From NCBI RefSeq assembly GCF_002163585.1, contig NZ_CP015579.1, positions 3,472,001 to 3,536,000 on the forward strand: DNA of 64,000 nucleotides, written 5' to 3'. Position 1 is the first letter of the stretch; every line of letters begins with the position of its first letter. Position numbers and translations under genes: made by a program. This document shows positions 44,601 to 52,797 of the stretch, one piece after another. The notes under the pieces are model-generated. The model saw nothing but the letters and a program-made list of their open reading frames with translations, was not told the DNA's origin and did not search any database. Source of the DNA: Tatumella citrea. GTDB taxonomy: Bacteria; Pseudomonadota; Gammaproteobacteria; Enterobacterales; Enterobacteriaceae.

Positions 44601-45233
44601 GGCATGTATATGTGTATTTATGGGATGGATTCGCCGGGTGGATACCAGTTGGTGGGCCGTACGCTGCCTATCTGGAACAAATATCTGAAAAACGATCAGT
44701 TCGCCGCCGACGAACCCTGGTTATTACATTTCTTCGATCAGGTGCGTTTCTATCCGGTCACTGAAGATGAATTACTGCAACTGCGTGATGATTTCCGTGA
44801 AGGCCGTGCCAGCGTGCGCATCGAGGAAAGTGAATTTGATTACGCAGCCCATCGCCGTTTCCTGGCAGAAAACGCGGACTCTATTAACCAGTTTAAAGAG
44901 CGCCAGGCCACTGCTTTTGCTGAAGAAGTGGAGTTGTGGAGCCGCGAAGCGCTGAACTCTCCGTCAGAAGACGATCAGCCTCTGGTCGCCGAAGAAGATA
45001 CCGCAGGATTATTGCCGGTCAATGCCGACCTGAATGGCAGTGTCTGGAAAGTCCTGGTGTCACCAGGCGACACCATCGTTGCCGGTCAGCCAGTAGTGAT
45101 TGTGGAAGCGATGAAAATGGAACTGACCATCAGTTCACCTGCCGCAGGTGTGGTCAGCCAGATTGCATGCCAGCCAGGGCGCCAGGTTGCTCCGGGGGAT
45201 GTGCTGCTGTGGTTAGCCGGGGAGGAGCAATGA
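41604..45233 (+). CDS. uca: Urea carboxylase (biotin-dependent)
   Basis: Carboxylates urea to allophanate using ATP and bicarbonate. The 1209 aa show, in order, a biotin carboxylase domain (residues 1-445: [49 protein letters not shown]), then a KipA/AHS2-like part (about 450-780: [34 protein letters not shown]). A KipI/AHS1-like part (about 810-1090: [45 protein letters not shown]) and a biotinyl domain with Lys1171 in VEAMKMELT complete it. This is the carboxylase portion of yeast DUR1,2. Related proteins that act on guanidine usually travel with carboxyguanidine deiminase genes, which are missing here; urea is therefore the likelier substrate. Confidence 0.94.
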   Translation: [1209 protein letters not shown]

Positions 45234-45937
45234 GTTCTGTGAGTAACAGCAATAAATCACGACCAGAAGCACTGGCTTCGCGGGTTTATCAGGCAGTGAA
45301 GGACGATATTTTCGACTTCCGTTTACTGCCGGGTGATCGCTTCAGTGAAAACGATATTGCTGAAAAAATGCAGGTCAGCCGGACCCCGGTCCGGCAGGCA
45401 CTCTACTGGCTGGCCCATGAAGGCTACCTGGAGGTCTATTTCCGCAGTGGTTGGCAGGTTAAACCGTTCGATTTCGAGTATTTCGAAGAACTGTACGACT
45501 TCCGTACCGTTCTGGAATGTGAAGCCGTGCGCCGGTTGTGCCGTTTACCGGCAGAGCAGTGCCGCCAGGCATTAACCGAACTGCAAAATTTTTGGATTGA
45601 TACGCCACCGCTGCCACTCAGTGATGGCAAGGAAATCTCAGCCTGTGATGAAGAGTTTCATCGCGGGTTACTGGATGCGGCAGGAAACCGTGAAATGGCG
45701 AAAGTCCATGCGATTGTCACCGAGAAAATTCGCATCATCCGTCGTCTGGACTTTACCCGCGAAGACAGGATCAGTGCCACATACCGGGAACACGCCCTGA
45801 TTTTAAACCAGATTTTTCAACAAAACAGCGAGGAGGCACAGCTACTGCTCACCAGGCATATCGCAGAGAGTAAAGCGGAAGTCCGCAAAATAACACTACA
45901 CATGTTACAGCAGGCAAGAACATCACCCGAGTCATAA
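45230..45937 (+). CDS. GntR-family (FCD/FadR-type) transcriptional regulator
   Basis: A 235-aa regulator. The start is the ATG at 45230, which overlaps the uca stop (ATGA) and has GGGGAGGAG upstream; the frame extends into uca but without such a site. Residues 15-80 form a winged helix-turn-helix (LASRVYQAVKDDIFDFRLLPGDRFSENDIAEKM, VSRTPVRQAL, LAHEGYLEV). The rest is an all-helical FCD ligand-binding domain with metal-ligand-like residues (DEEFHRGLLDAAGN, EHALILNQIF, LLLTRHI). Its place between the catabolic and uptake genes makes it the likely local regulator, possibly responding to a pathway intermediate. Confidence 0.92.
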   Translation: MSSVSNSNKSRPEALASRVYQAVKDDIFDFRLLPGDRFSENDIAEKMQVSRTPVRQALYWLAHEGYLEVYFRSGWQVKPFDFEYFEELYDFRTVLECEAVRRLCRLPAEQCRQALTELQNFWIDTPPLPLSDGKEISACDEEFHRGLLDAAGNREMAKVHAIVTEKIRIIRRLDFTREDRISATYREHALILNQIFQQNSEEAQLLLTRHIAESKAEVRKITLHMLQQARTSPES

Positions 45938-45959
45938 TTCGCTTATCAGGGGTATTACA

Positions 45960-47228
45960 ATGAAAAGACGTTCATTACTTAAAGCTTTTGCTCTCTCCGC
46001 TACTGTCGTCAGTATGGGGGTCAGTCTCGGTGCTTATGCTGCCGACACTATCAAAGTCGGGATTATGCATTCACTCTCCGGCACCATGGCGATTTCAGAG
46101 ACGCCGTTGAAAGATGTGGCTCTGATGACCATTGATGAAATTAATGCGCACGGTGGTGTGCTGGGTAAAAAACTGGAGCCAGTGGTGGTTGACCCTGCAT
46201 CCAACTGGCCATTGTTCGCCGAAAAAGCCCGTCAGTTACTGAGCCAGGATAAAGTTGCTGTCGTCTTCGGTTGCTGGACCTCGGTATCACGTAAGTCCGT
46301 TCTGCCGGTATTTGAAGAACTTAATGGTCTGCTGTTCTACCCGGTGCAGTATGAAGGCGAAGAGATGTCACCGAACGTCTTTTATACCGGAGCGGCACCA
46401 AACCAGCAGGCAATTCCGGCAGTACAGTACCTGATGAGCGAAGATGGCGGCAATGTTAAACGCTTCTTCCTGCTTGGTACTGACTATGTCTATCCGCGTA
46501 CCACCAATAAAATCCTGCGTGCCTATCTCCATTCCAAAGGGGTTCAGGATAAAGATATTCAGGAAGTTTATACCCCGTTTGGTTACAGCGATTACCAGAC
46601 CATTGTTTCCAATATCAAAAAATTCTCTGCCGGTGGTAAGACTGCGGTTATCTCCACCATTAACGGCGATTCCAACGTTCCGTTCTACAAAGAGCTGGCT
46701 AACCAGGGCATAAAAGCTACCGATATTCCGGTCATGGCCTTCTCGGTAGGTGAAGAAGAGCTGCGTGGTATTGATACTAAACCTCTGGTTGGTGAACTGG
46801 CTGCCTGGAACTATTTTGAATCTCTGGATAACCCGGTAAACGCTAAATTTGTTGCCGATTACCGTGCCTATGCCAAAGCTCACCATCTGCCAAACGCTGA
46901 CTCCGTAGTTACCAATGACCCGATGGAAGCGACCTACGTCGGCATCCATATGTGGGCTCAGGCAGTCGAGAAAGCCGGCACCACCGATGTGGACAAAGTT
47001 CGTGCAGCAATGGCCGGACAGACGTTTAAAGCGCCGGATGGATACACTCTGACCATGGACCAAACCAACCACCACCTGCATAAACCAGTGATGATTGGTG
47101 AAGTTGAAGCCAACGGCCAGTTTAACGTGGTCTGGCAGACCGACGGTACCGTACGTGCTCAGCCGTGGAGCCCGTATATTGCCGGGAACGACAAAAAACC
47201 TGATACCCCGGTCAAAGGTACGTTCTGA
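45960..47228 (+). CDS. urtA: Urea ABC transporter substrate-binding protein
   Basis: A 422-aa periplasmic binding protein of the branched-chain amino acid/amide family. The N-terminus MKRRSLLKAFALSATVVSMG resembles a Tat signal (RR-x-LLK) and ends at GAYA, before ADTIKVGIMHSLSGTMAISETPLKD. The stretches GCWTSVSRKSVLPVFEELNGLLFYPVQYEGEE and DYVYPRTTNKI are characteristic of UrtA-type urea/short amide binders. It starts 22 bp after the GntR gene. Confidence 0.95.
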   Translation: MKRRSLLKAFALSATVVSMGVSLGAYAADTIKVGIMHSLSGTMAISETPLKDVALMTIDEINAHGGVLGKKLEPVVVDPASNWPLFAEKARQLLSQDKVAVVFGCWTSVSRKSVLPVFEELNGLLFYPVQYEGEEMSPNVFYTGAAPNQQAIPAVQYLMSEDGGNVKRFFLLGTDYVYPRTTNKILRAYLHSKGVQDKDIQEVYTPFGYSDYQTIVSNIKKFSAGGKTAVISTINGDSNVPFYKELANQGIKATDIPVMAFSVGEEELRGIDTKPLVGELAAWNYFESLDNPVNAKFVADYRAYAKAHHLPNADSVVTNDPMEATYVGIHMWAQAVEKAGTTDVDKVRAAMAGQTFKAPDGYTLTMDQTNHHLHKPVMIGEVEANGQFNVVWQTDGTVRAQPWSPYIAGNDKKPDTPVKGTF

Positions 47229-47310
47229 CCATCCGCTGACCCGCTGCCTGTCGGCGGGTCCGTTAGCTAACCCGGTCAGGTCCGTTCCTGCCCTCAGTTG
47301 AGCAAAGATT

Positions 47311-48888
47311 ATGATCACACTACGCCGCGTTTTCTGGTCATTACTGTGGTTAACACTGTGCCAGCCATTACTCGCCAGTGCCGGTCCTGCGGCAGATTTT
47401 GCCGCCGCCAGCCGCACACAGCAGGCCACATTGTTACAGCAGTGGGCTGCCGCACCTGATGAACATTTACTGCCACTACTGAATGCATTACATAATGAGA
47501 ATGTGGTAACAGATGAGAACAAGCAGCCTTTCAGTAAAACCGGCGACAAACTGGTGCCACTGGACAGTGCACAACAGCCTACCGGCAATACCCGTAAATT
47601 GCTGATGAACAACCGGCTGCGAATTCTGACCTCCCGCGCCTTGTCAGCTATCGAACTAACCAGCCATGATCCGGCACTCCGTCTGCTGGCCGCACGGCAG
47701 TTACAGAATGATGTAGCCAGCGATCAGCTACCACTAATGCAACAACAGTTGCAGAAAGAAACTAACCCGCAGGTTCGCGATGCCCTGTCACAGGCAGTAG
47801 CCCTGCTGCAACTGACTAATCCTCAGGCGGAAGTGCGCCTGCAGGCAGTGAAACTGTTAGGTCAGGCCAGTAACCCTGATGTACAGGCCAGCCTGCAACC
47901 TCTTACTCAGGCATCAACCGAACCGGATGCGAAGGTACGCCAGGCTGCAGCTGACAGCCTGCAGCAGATCCACCATCGACTGATGTGGGGTGACTGGCTC
48001 GGTCAGGCATTTAGTGGCCTGTCTCTTGGTTCCATACTGCTGCTGGCAGCACTTGGTCTCGCCATTACCTATGGCCTGCTGGGGGTGATTAATATGGCCC
48101 ACGGCGAAATGCTGATGATAGGTGCTTATACCACCTGGATGATCCAAAGCCTGTTCCAGCAATGGGCACCACAATGGCTGGCATGGTATCCAATACTGGC
48201 GCTGCCGGCCGCCTTCCTGCTGACTGCCGCTATCGGCATGATCCTTGAACGTACTATTATTCGTCACCTTTATGGCCGCCCGCTGGAAACACTGCTGGCT
48301 ACCTGGGGCATCAGCCTGATTCTGATCCAGGGAGTCCGGATACTGTTCGGCGCGCAGAACCTGGAAGTTGCTAACCCGGGTTGGTTATCCGGAGGCTGGC
48401 AGGTGTTACCGAACCTGGTACTGCCTTATAACCGGATTGCCGTCATTGTGTTTGTGGTTGGTGTGCTGCTGCTCACCTGGCTGCTGCTCAACAAAACCCG
48501 GCTCGGACTGAATATCCGTGCCGTTACCCAAAACCGCGCAATGGCTGACTGTTGCGGAGTAGCTACCGGCAAAGTGGATATGCTGGCGTTTGGCCTGGGT
48601 TCCGGCCTGGCCGGTCTGGGAGGCGTCGCCTTATCTCAGTTAGGTAATGTCGGTCCGGAACTGGGACAAAGTTATATTATTGATTCCTTCCTGGTAGTGG
48701 TGGTCGGTGGTGTCGGGCAGCTGGCAGGAACCGTGGCAGCCGCACTGAGTCTGGGTATTCTGAATAAAGTGCTGGAACCGCAGGTCGGTGCTGTGCTGGG
48801 TAAAATCATCATCCTGCTGGCGATTATCCTGTTTATCCAGAAACGTCCTCAGGGGCTGTTCGCTGCTAAAGGGAGGGTCATTGACTAA
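47311..48888 (+). CDS. urtB: Urea ABC transporter permease UrtB
   Basis: A 525-aa permease. A signal peptide (to about LLASAG) and a periplasmic helical-repeat domain of about 200 residues (LRLLAARQLQNDV, VRLQAVKLLGQASNPDVQASL) come first. A LivH-type membrane domain follows from about residue 230 (AITYGLLGVINMAHGEMLMIGAYTTW, VVVVGGVGQLAGTVAAALSLGI). The long N-terminal domain is normal for UrtB and distinguishes it from LivH. Its stop overlaps the urtC start by one base. Confidence 0.95.
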   Translation: MITLRRVFWSLLWLTLCQPLLASAGPAADFAAASRTQQATLLQQWAAAPDEHLLPLLNALHNENVVTDENKQPFSKTGDKLVPLDSAQQPTGNTRKLLMNNRLRILTSRALSAIELTSHDPALRLLAARQLQNDVASDQLPLMQQQLQKETNPQVRDALSQAVALLQLTNPQAEVRLQAVKLLGQASNPDVQASLQPLTQASTEPDAKVRQAAADSLQQIHHRLMWGDWLGQAFSGLSLGSILLLAALGLAITYGLLGVINMAHGEMLMIGAYTTWMIQSLFQQWAPQWLAWYPILALPAAFLLTAAIGMILERTIIRHLYGRPLETLLATWGISLILIQGVRILFGAQNLEVANPGWLSGGWQVLPNLVLPYNRIAVIVFVVGVLLLTWLLLNKTRLGLNIRAVTQNRAMADCCGVATGKVDMLAFGLGSGLAGLGGVALSQLGNVGPELGQSYIIDSFLVVVVGGVGQLAGTVAAALSLGILNKVLEPQVGAVLGKIIILLAIILFIQKRPQGLFAAKGRVID

Positions 48889-49964
48889 TGAGCCAGCCAA
48901 TTACTGTCACCATAGGCAAAAAAATGCCGGTACTGACGCTGACGCTGGTCAGTGTGGTCCTGCTGGCATTGCTGATTATGCCGTTTCTTAGTTTACTTCC
49001 GGCCAGCAATCCGCTGTCAGTCTCGACTTATACTCTGACACTGTGCGGTAAGATCCTCTGTTATGCCATCGTTGCCGTCGCCCTGGATCTGGTTTGGGGC
49101 TACGCAGGGATGCTGTCGCTGGGTCACGGGCTGTTCTTTGCATTGGGGGGCTACGCTATGGGGATGTACCTGATGCGTCAGGCCTCTGGTGACGCCCTGC
49201 CGGCCTTTATGTCGTTTCTCTCCTGGGACCATCTGCCCTGGTTCTGGACCGGAACTCAGTCATTTATCTGGACGTTATGCCTGATTGTGTTGTTGCCTGG
49301 CGGGCTGGCTGCGTTATTTGGTTTCTTTGCTTTTCGCTCAAAAATCAAAGGGGTCTACTTTTCGATCATGACTCAGGCACTGACCTACGCCGGAATGCTG
49401 CTGTTCTTCCGTAACGAGACCGGATTTGGCGGCAATAACGGATTCACCGGCTTCACCACACTGCTCGACTGGAAGATTGATGCCACAGGAACCCGTATTG
49501 CGCTGTTTATGGCCACAGTGATTCTGCTGGCGTTATCACTGCTCACTGGCTTCCTGCTGGCGCGCAGTAAATTCGGCCGCATTTTGACGGCAGTGCGTGA
49601 CGCCGAAAACCGTCTGATGTTTTGTGGTTATGACCCACGCGGTTTCAAATTATTTATCTGGACCCTGTCGGCCGTCATGTGTGGCCTGGCCGGGGCACTC
49701 TATGTTCCGCAGGTTGGAATCATCAACCCGGGAGAAATGTCACCGACTAACTCAATTGAAGCCGCAATCTGGGTAGCACTCGGCGGCCGCGGCACACTGA
49801 TTGGCCCGGTGTTAGGTGCGGCGATTGTTAACGGGGCGAAGAGCTGGTTTACCGTCAGTTTCCCGGATTACTGGCTGTTTTTCCTCGGCCTGATGTTTAT
49901 TGTGGTTACCCTGGTTCTGCCACAGGGTGTTGTCGGGCTGTTGCGCCGGAGGAAAAATGACTGA
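48888..49964 (+). CDS. urtC: Urea ABC transporter permease UrtC
   Basis: A 358-aa LivM-type inner-membrane permease. It has about eight to ten membrane segments and the family pieces VALDLVWGYAGMLSLGHGLFFALGGYAMGMYL, ETGFGGNNGFTGFTTLL, RSKFGRILTAVRDAENRLMFCGYDP and WVALGGRGTLIGPVLGAAIVN. It pairs with UrtB. The start overlaps the urtB stop (TAATG) and its end overlaps urtD by 8 bp. Confidence 0.95.
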   Translation: MSQPITVTIGKKMPVLTLTLVSVVLLALLIMPFLSLLPASNPLSVSTYTLTLCGKILCYAIVAVALDLVWGYAGMLSLGHGLFFALGGYAMGMYLMRQASGDALPAFMSFLSWDHLPWFWTGTQSFIWTLCLIVLLPGGLAALFGFFAFRSKIKGVYFSIMTQALTYAGMLLFFRNETGFGGNNGFTGFTTLLDWKIDATGTRIALFMATVILLALSLLTGFLLARSKFGRILTAVRDAENRLMFCGYDPRGFKLFIWTLSAVMCGLAGALYVPQVGIINPGEMSPTNSIEAAIWVALGGRGTLIGPVLGAAIVNGAKSWFTVSFPDYWLFFLGLMFIVVTLVLPQGVVGLLRRRKND

Positions 49965-50748
49965 TCAAATTTATACCCACAGCTCACCGGCCGACCGGCA
50001 TCGTCAGCAAACCGATCCGGTGTTGCAGCTGGAAAATATTTCGGTGACATTCGACGGTTTTCGCGCCCTGAATAACCTGTCGCTGAATATCGGCGTCGGG
50101 GAACTGCGTTGCGTTATCGGGCCGAATGGTGCCGGTAAAACTACCCTGATGGATGTTATCACCGGTAAGACCCGGCCGGACGAGGGCAAAGTAGTGTACG
50201 ACCAGCGTACCGATCTGACACGCTTGTCACCCTCAGAAATTGCCCGCGCCGGTATTGGCCGTAAATTTCAGAAACCAACCGTGTTTGAAGCGCTAACCGT
50301 GTTCGAAAATCTCGAAATTGCACTGAAAGCACCAAAAACCGTGGCGGCCTCATTGCGGGCCAGACTGAACGGAGAGCAACAGGACAGAATCGCCTCGACT
50401 CTGCAATTGCTCCGTCTGTCAGACCAGCAACAACGGCTGGCAGGGTTGTTATCGCACGGACAAAAACAGTTTCTCGAAATCGGTATGCTGCTGGTTCAGG
50501 AACCCCATCTGTTGTTGCTGGATGAACCCGCCGCAGGGATGACCGATGCAGAAACAGAATACACCGCTGAGTTATTCCGCGAGCTGGCAGGAAAACACTC
50601 ACTGATGGTGGTGGAGCACGATATGGGATTCGTCGAAACTATCGCCGACCATGTCACAGTCCTGCATCAGGGGCAGGTACTGGCAGAGGGTTCTCTGCGT
50701 GAAGTACAGGCCAATGAACACGTTATTGACGTATACCTGGGGCGCTAA
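49957..50748 (+). CDS. urtD: Urea ABC transporter ATPase UrtD
   Basis: A 263-aa LivG-type ATPase. The start MTDQIYTHSS at 49957 follows GGAGG and overlaps the end of urtC. Walker A is GPNGAGKTTL, the ABC signature is the variant LLSHGQKQFLEIG (LSHGQ, usual for UrtD), Walker B is LLLLDEPAAGM, and the switch histidine is in MVVEHDMGFVE. It energises UrtBC with UrtE. Confidence 0.95.
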   Translation: MTDQIYTHSSPADRHRQQTDPVLQLENISVTFDGFRALNNLSLNIGVGELRCVIGPNGAGKTTLMDVITGKTRPDEGKVVYDQRTDLTRLSPSEIARAGIGRKFQKPTVFEALTVFENLEIALKAPKTVAASLRARLNGEQQDRIASTLQLLRLSDQQQRLAGLLSHGQKQFLEIGMLLVQEPHLLLLDEPAAGMTDAETEYTAELFRELAGKHSLMVVEHDMGFVETIADHVTVLHQGQVLAEGSLREVQANEHVIDVYLGR

Positions 50749-50749
50749 C

Positions 50750-51448
50750 ATGTTACAGATTGCCGAATTACATCAGTATTATGGCGGCAGCCATATTTTG
50801 CGCGGCCTGTCGTTTGAAGTGCCTGTCGGTCAGGTGACCTGTTTGCTGGGTCGCAACGGGGTTGGTAAAACCACCCTGCTGCGTTGCCTGATGGGGCTGT
50901 TACCCGTGAAGTCAGGCACTATCCACTGGCAGCAACAGCTGCTTAATCAGCGTAAACCCCACCAGCGGGTCAATGCAGGCATTGCCTGGGTACCGCAAGG
51001 GCGTGAAATTTTTCCACGTCTGACGGTAGAAGAAAACCTGCTGTTGGGTATGTCACGCTTTTCAGCCCGCGAGGCACGTCACGTCCCGGAAGATATTTAT
51101 CAGCTGTTCCCGGTACTAAAGGAGATGAAACATCGTCGTGGCGGGGATCTCTCCGGAGGCCAGCAGCAGCAACTGGCAATTGGCCGTGCGCTCGCCAGCC
51201 GCCCGCAATTACTCATCCTCGATGAACCGACAGAAGGTATTCAGCCTTCGGTGATTAAGGAAATTGGCCAGGTTATTAAAATGCTGGCTCAGCGTGGTGA
51301 TATGGGGATTTTACTGGTTGAGCAGTTCTATGACTTTGCCGCTGAACTGGCGGATCAGTATCTGGTGATGTCCAGAGGCGAGATTATTCAACAAGGCTCT
51401 GGCGCAGATATGGAAAAGGATGGAGTCAGAAAACTGGTGGCAATTTAG
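50750..51448 (+). CDS. urtE: Urea ABC transporter ATPase UrtE
   Basis: A 232-aa LivF-type ATPase. The start MLQIAELHQYYGGSHILRG begins one base after the urtD stop; the frame extends upstream inside urtD without support. Walker A is GRNGVGKTTLL, the signature LSGGQQQQLAIGRAL, Walker B LLILDEPTEGIQPS, and the stretch AWVPQGREIFPRLTVEENLLLG is typical for LivF/UrtE. Last gene of the operon, followed by a terminator. Confidence 0.95.
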   Translation: MLQIAELHQYYGGSHILRGLSFEVPVGQVTCLLGRNGVGKTTLLRCLMGLLPVKSGTIHWQQQLLNQRKPHQRVNAGIAWVPQGREIFPRLTVEENLLLGMSRFSAREARHVPEDIYQLFPVLKEMKHRRGGDLSGGQQQQLAIGRALASRPQLLILDEPTEGIQPSVIKEIGQVIKMLAQRGDMGILLVEQFYDFAAELADQYLVMSRGEIIQQGSGADMEKDGVRKLVAI

Positions 51449-51617
51449 TACCAGGACTGGCGGTTGTGCTTCAACAGCCGCTGGTCTGTTATCTGGCCAT
51501 TCACGATGGCCCGTCTGAATTCCGTACTGCGTTATTCGTGCGGTAATTGTTACTCCTTCTGGCTTTGCTCCACGACTCATTGCCGCTGTTAAAAACAGAG
51601 AGTGAGGGTAACTAAAT

Positions 51618-51655
51618 TTCATGATGGCGGAAAACTTTAACCATCATGAATTTTA
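51618..51655 (+). terminator. Terminator of the urea operon
   Basis: TTCATGATGG and CCATCATGAA pair perfectly over 10 bp around a 13-base loop and are followed by TTTTATCT. Lies 170 bp after urtE and 31 bp before the convergent lipoprotein gene's stop. Confidence 0.6.
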
Positions 51656-51686
51656 TCTCATCACCCGGTGATAACAACAGACGGGA

Positions 51687-52223
51687 TTAATGTGCGCTGA
51701 TAACTTTTGCCGGCGACAGTACAATTACCGATGTCACACTTGAATCGCCCATTCCCATTCTGACAACACCTTTTAAAGTCACCCGCTGGCCAACACTGTA
51801 TTTAGTCAGTTCGCTGTAATCGATAAAGGCATTGGCATTACATCCACCCAGGTTTGCGGTCGCTTCATATTTAGTTCTGAAACTCAACGTTGCCTGCTTA
51901 ACAAATCCCGGGTCGCCATTAACTAATGGTCTCGATTCATTAATGTTAGTGATCACATCAGTAATTTGAACGGTCTTATTTTCCCAGCGTTCTTTTGCCC
52001 TGAAGGAGTTCTTACTAAAGTCACTGCATATTTGTGCCAACGTCGTGCTGGTTGCACTACCATTCAGTAAGGCATCATCATTACCTGATGTCCCTGATGT
52101 TGAAGAGCTTTTGCTGGTCAGTTTATTAACCTGCGCTGAGGCATCATTTAAAGTTTGTTGTAATTGCTGGCAGCCCGACAGCAATATAGCTGCACCAATG
52201 ACGGGAAGGATATATTTTTTCAT
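51687..52223 (-). CDS. Putative lipoprotein with OB-fold-like domain
   Basis: A 178-aa secreted protein. A lipoprotein signal peptide ends in the lipobox LLSGCQQ, with Cys18 as the lipidation site. Then comes a low-complexity Ser/Thr/Gly linker (about residues 37-60). A C-terminal domain of about 115 residues (LAQICSDFSKNSFRAKERWENK to SVIVLSPAKVI) includes YSVGQRVTLKGVV, which resembles the tRNA_anti-like OB-fold of small secreted proteins. Function unknown. It is convergent with the urea operon and probably independent of it. Confidence 0.75.
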   Translation of the reverse strand: MKKYILPVIGAAILLSGCQQLQQTLNDASAQVNKLTSKSSSTSGTSGNDDALLNGSATSTTLAQICSDFSKNSFRAKERWENKTVQITDVITNINESRPLVNGDPGFVKQATLSFRTKYEATANLGGCNANAFIDYSELTKYSVGQRVTLKGVVRMGMGDSSVTSVIVLSPAKVISAH

Positions 52224-52496
52224 TTTATAGACAAACCCTTATAAATTTAACAGCGGTATTGAATGAAGAATTAACATCAGAAAGTTATCATGCAAGCCGA
52301 ATGAATCTATATTATTATTAATGTATACTCAAGCCGTTCCCACCTTCCCCTTTCAGCCTACACCATTTAAGATAATGATACTGTTTGCATTTCATTTAAA
52401 GCATTATCCTGATCAGGATATTATCTTTCGGGAACTCGGCTGGAAAAATTAGAAATTCTGTTGGATTAGTCTAATCCGGGGCTATGCCTCAGGTAG

Positions 52497-52661
52497 AAAT
52501 ATCGACTGTTCTTCCTTATCGAAATACAAACCGGCACACCAGTCTCAATAGCCGAAAATATGGGTCTTCGTAGACAGACCGTCAGTCGGTGTAACACCGG
52601 TTATTCGCCAGGTTCAGCCCTGAACAATATTGTCAGTAATCACCGGTTATCTGGTCAGTAG
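52497..52661 (+). pseudogene. Possible relic of a helix-turn-helix reading frame
   Basis: A 54-codon open stretch without a good start contains SIAENMGLRRQTVSRC, which resembles the helix-turn-helix of transposases or small regulators. It has no partner fragments or terminal repeats that I could see. Chance similarity is quite possible. Confidence 0.15.
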
Positions 52662-52783
52662 CAGAGTTTGTTTCGACGAAATGGCAAAGTATTGCCCTAA
52701 ACTTTCCGGATAAAGTCGTGTTACTCCCCCTCCGGCACTGATAACTGTTCGTGCAAATCACCTGATCATCCGGCATGACTTTA

Positions 52784-52797
52784 ACTTACAAGTAAGT
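52784..52797 (+). promoter_or_regulatory. Inverted repeat upstream of tetR, candidate operator
   Basis: ACTTAC-AA-GTAAGT is a perfect 6-bp-arm dyad, 35 bp before the tetR ATG, where a TetR autoregulatory operator would be expected. Confidence 0.5.

Noticed and set aside
44936..45229. N-terminal extension of the GntR regulator into uca
   Set aside because: The extension is the out-of-frame reading of the biotinyl domain of uca; the ATG at 45230 with GGAGGAG and the ATGA overlap gives a normal GntR N-terminus.
46368..47612. A 414-codon minus-strand frame opposite urtA and urtB
   Set aside because: It is the mirror of two well-supported genes, is rich in unlikely residues, and has no domain; long antisense frames are common opposite biased codons.
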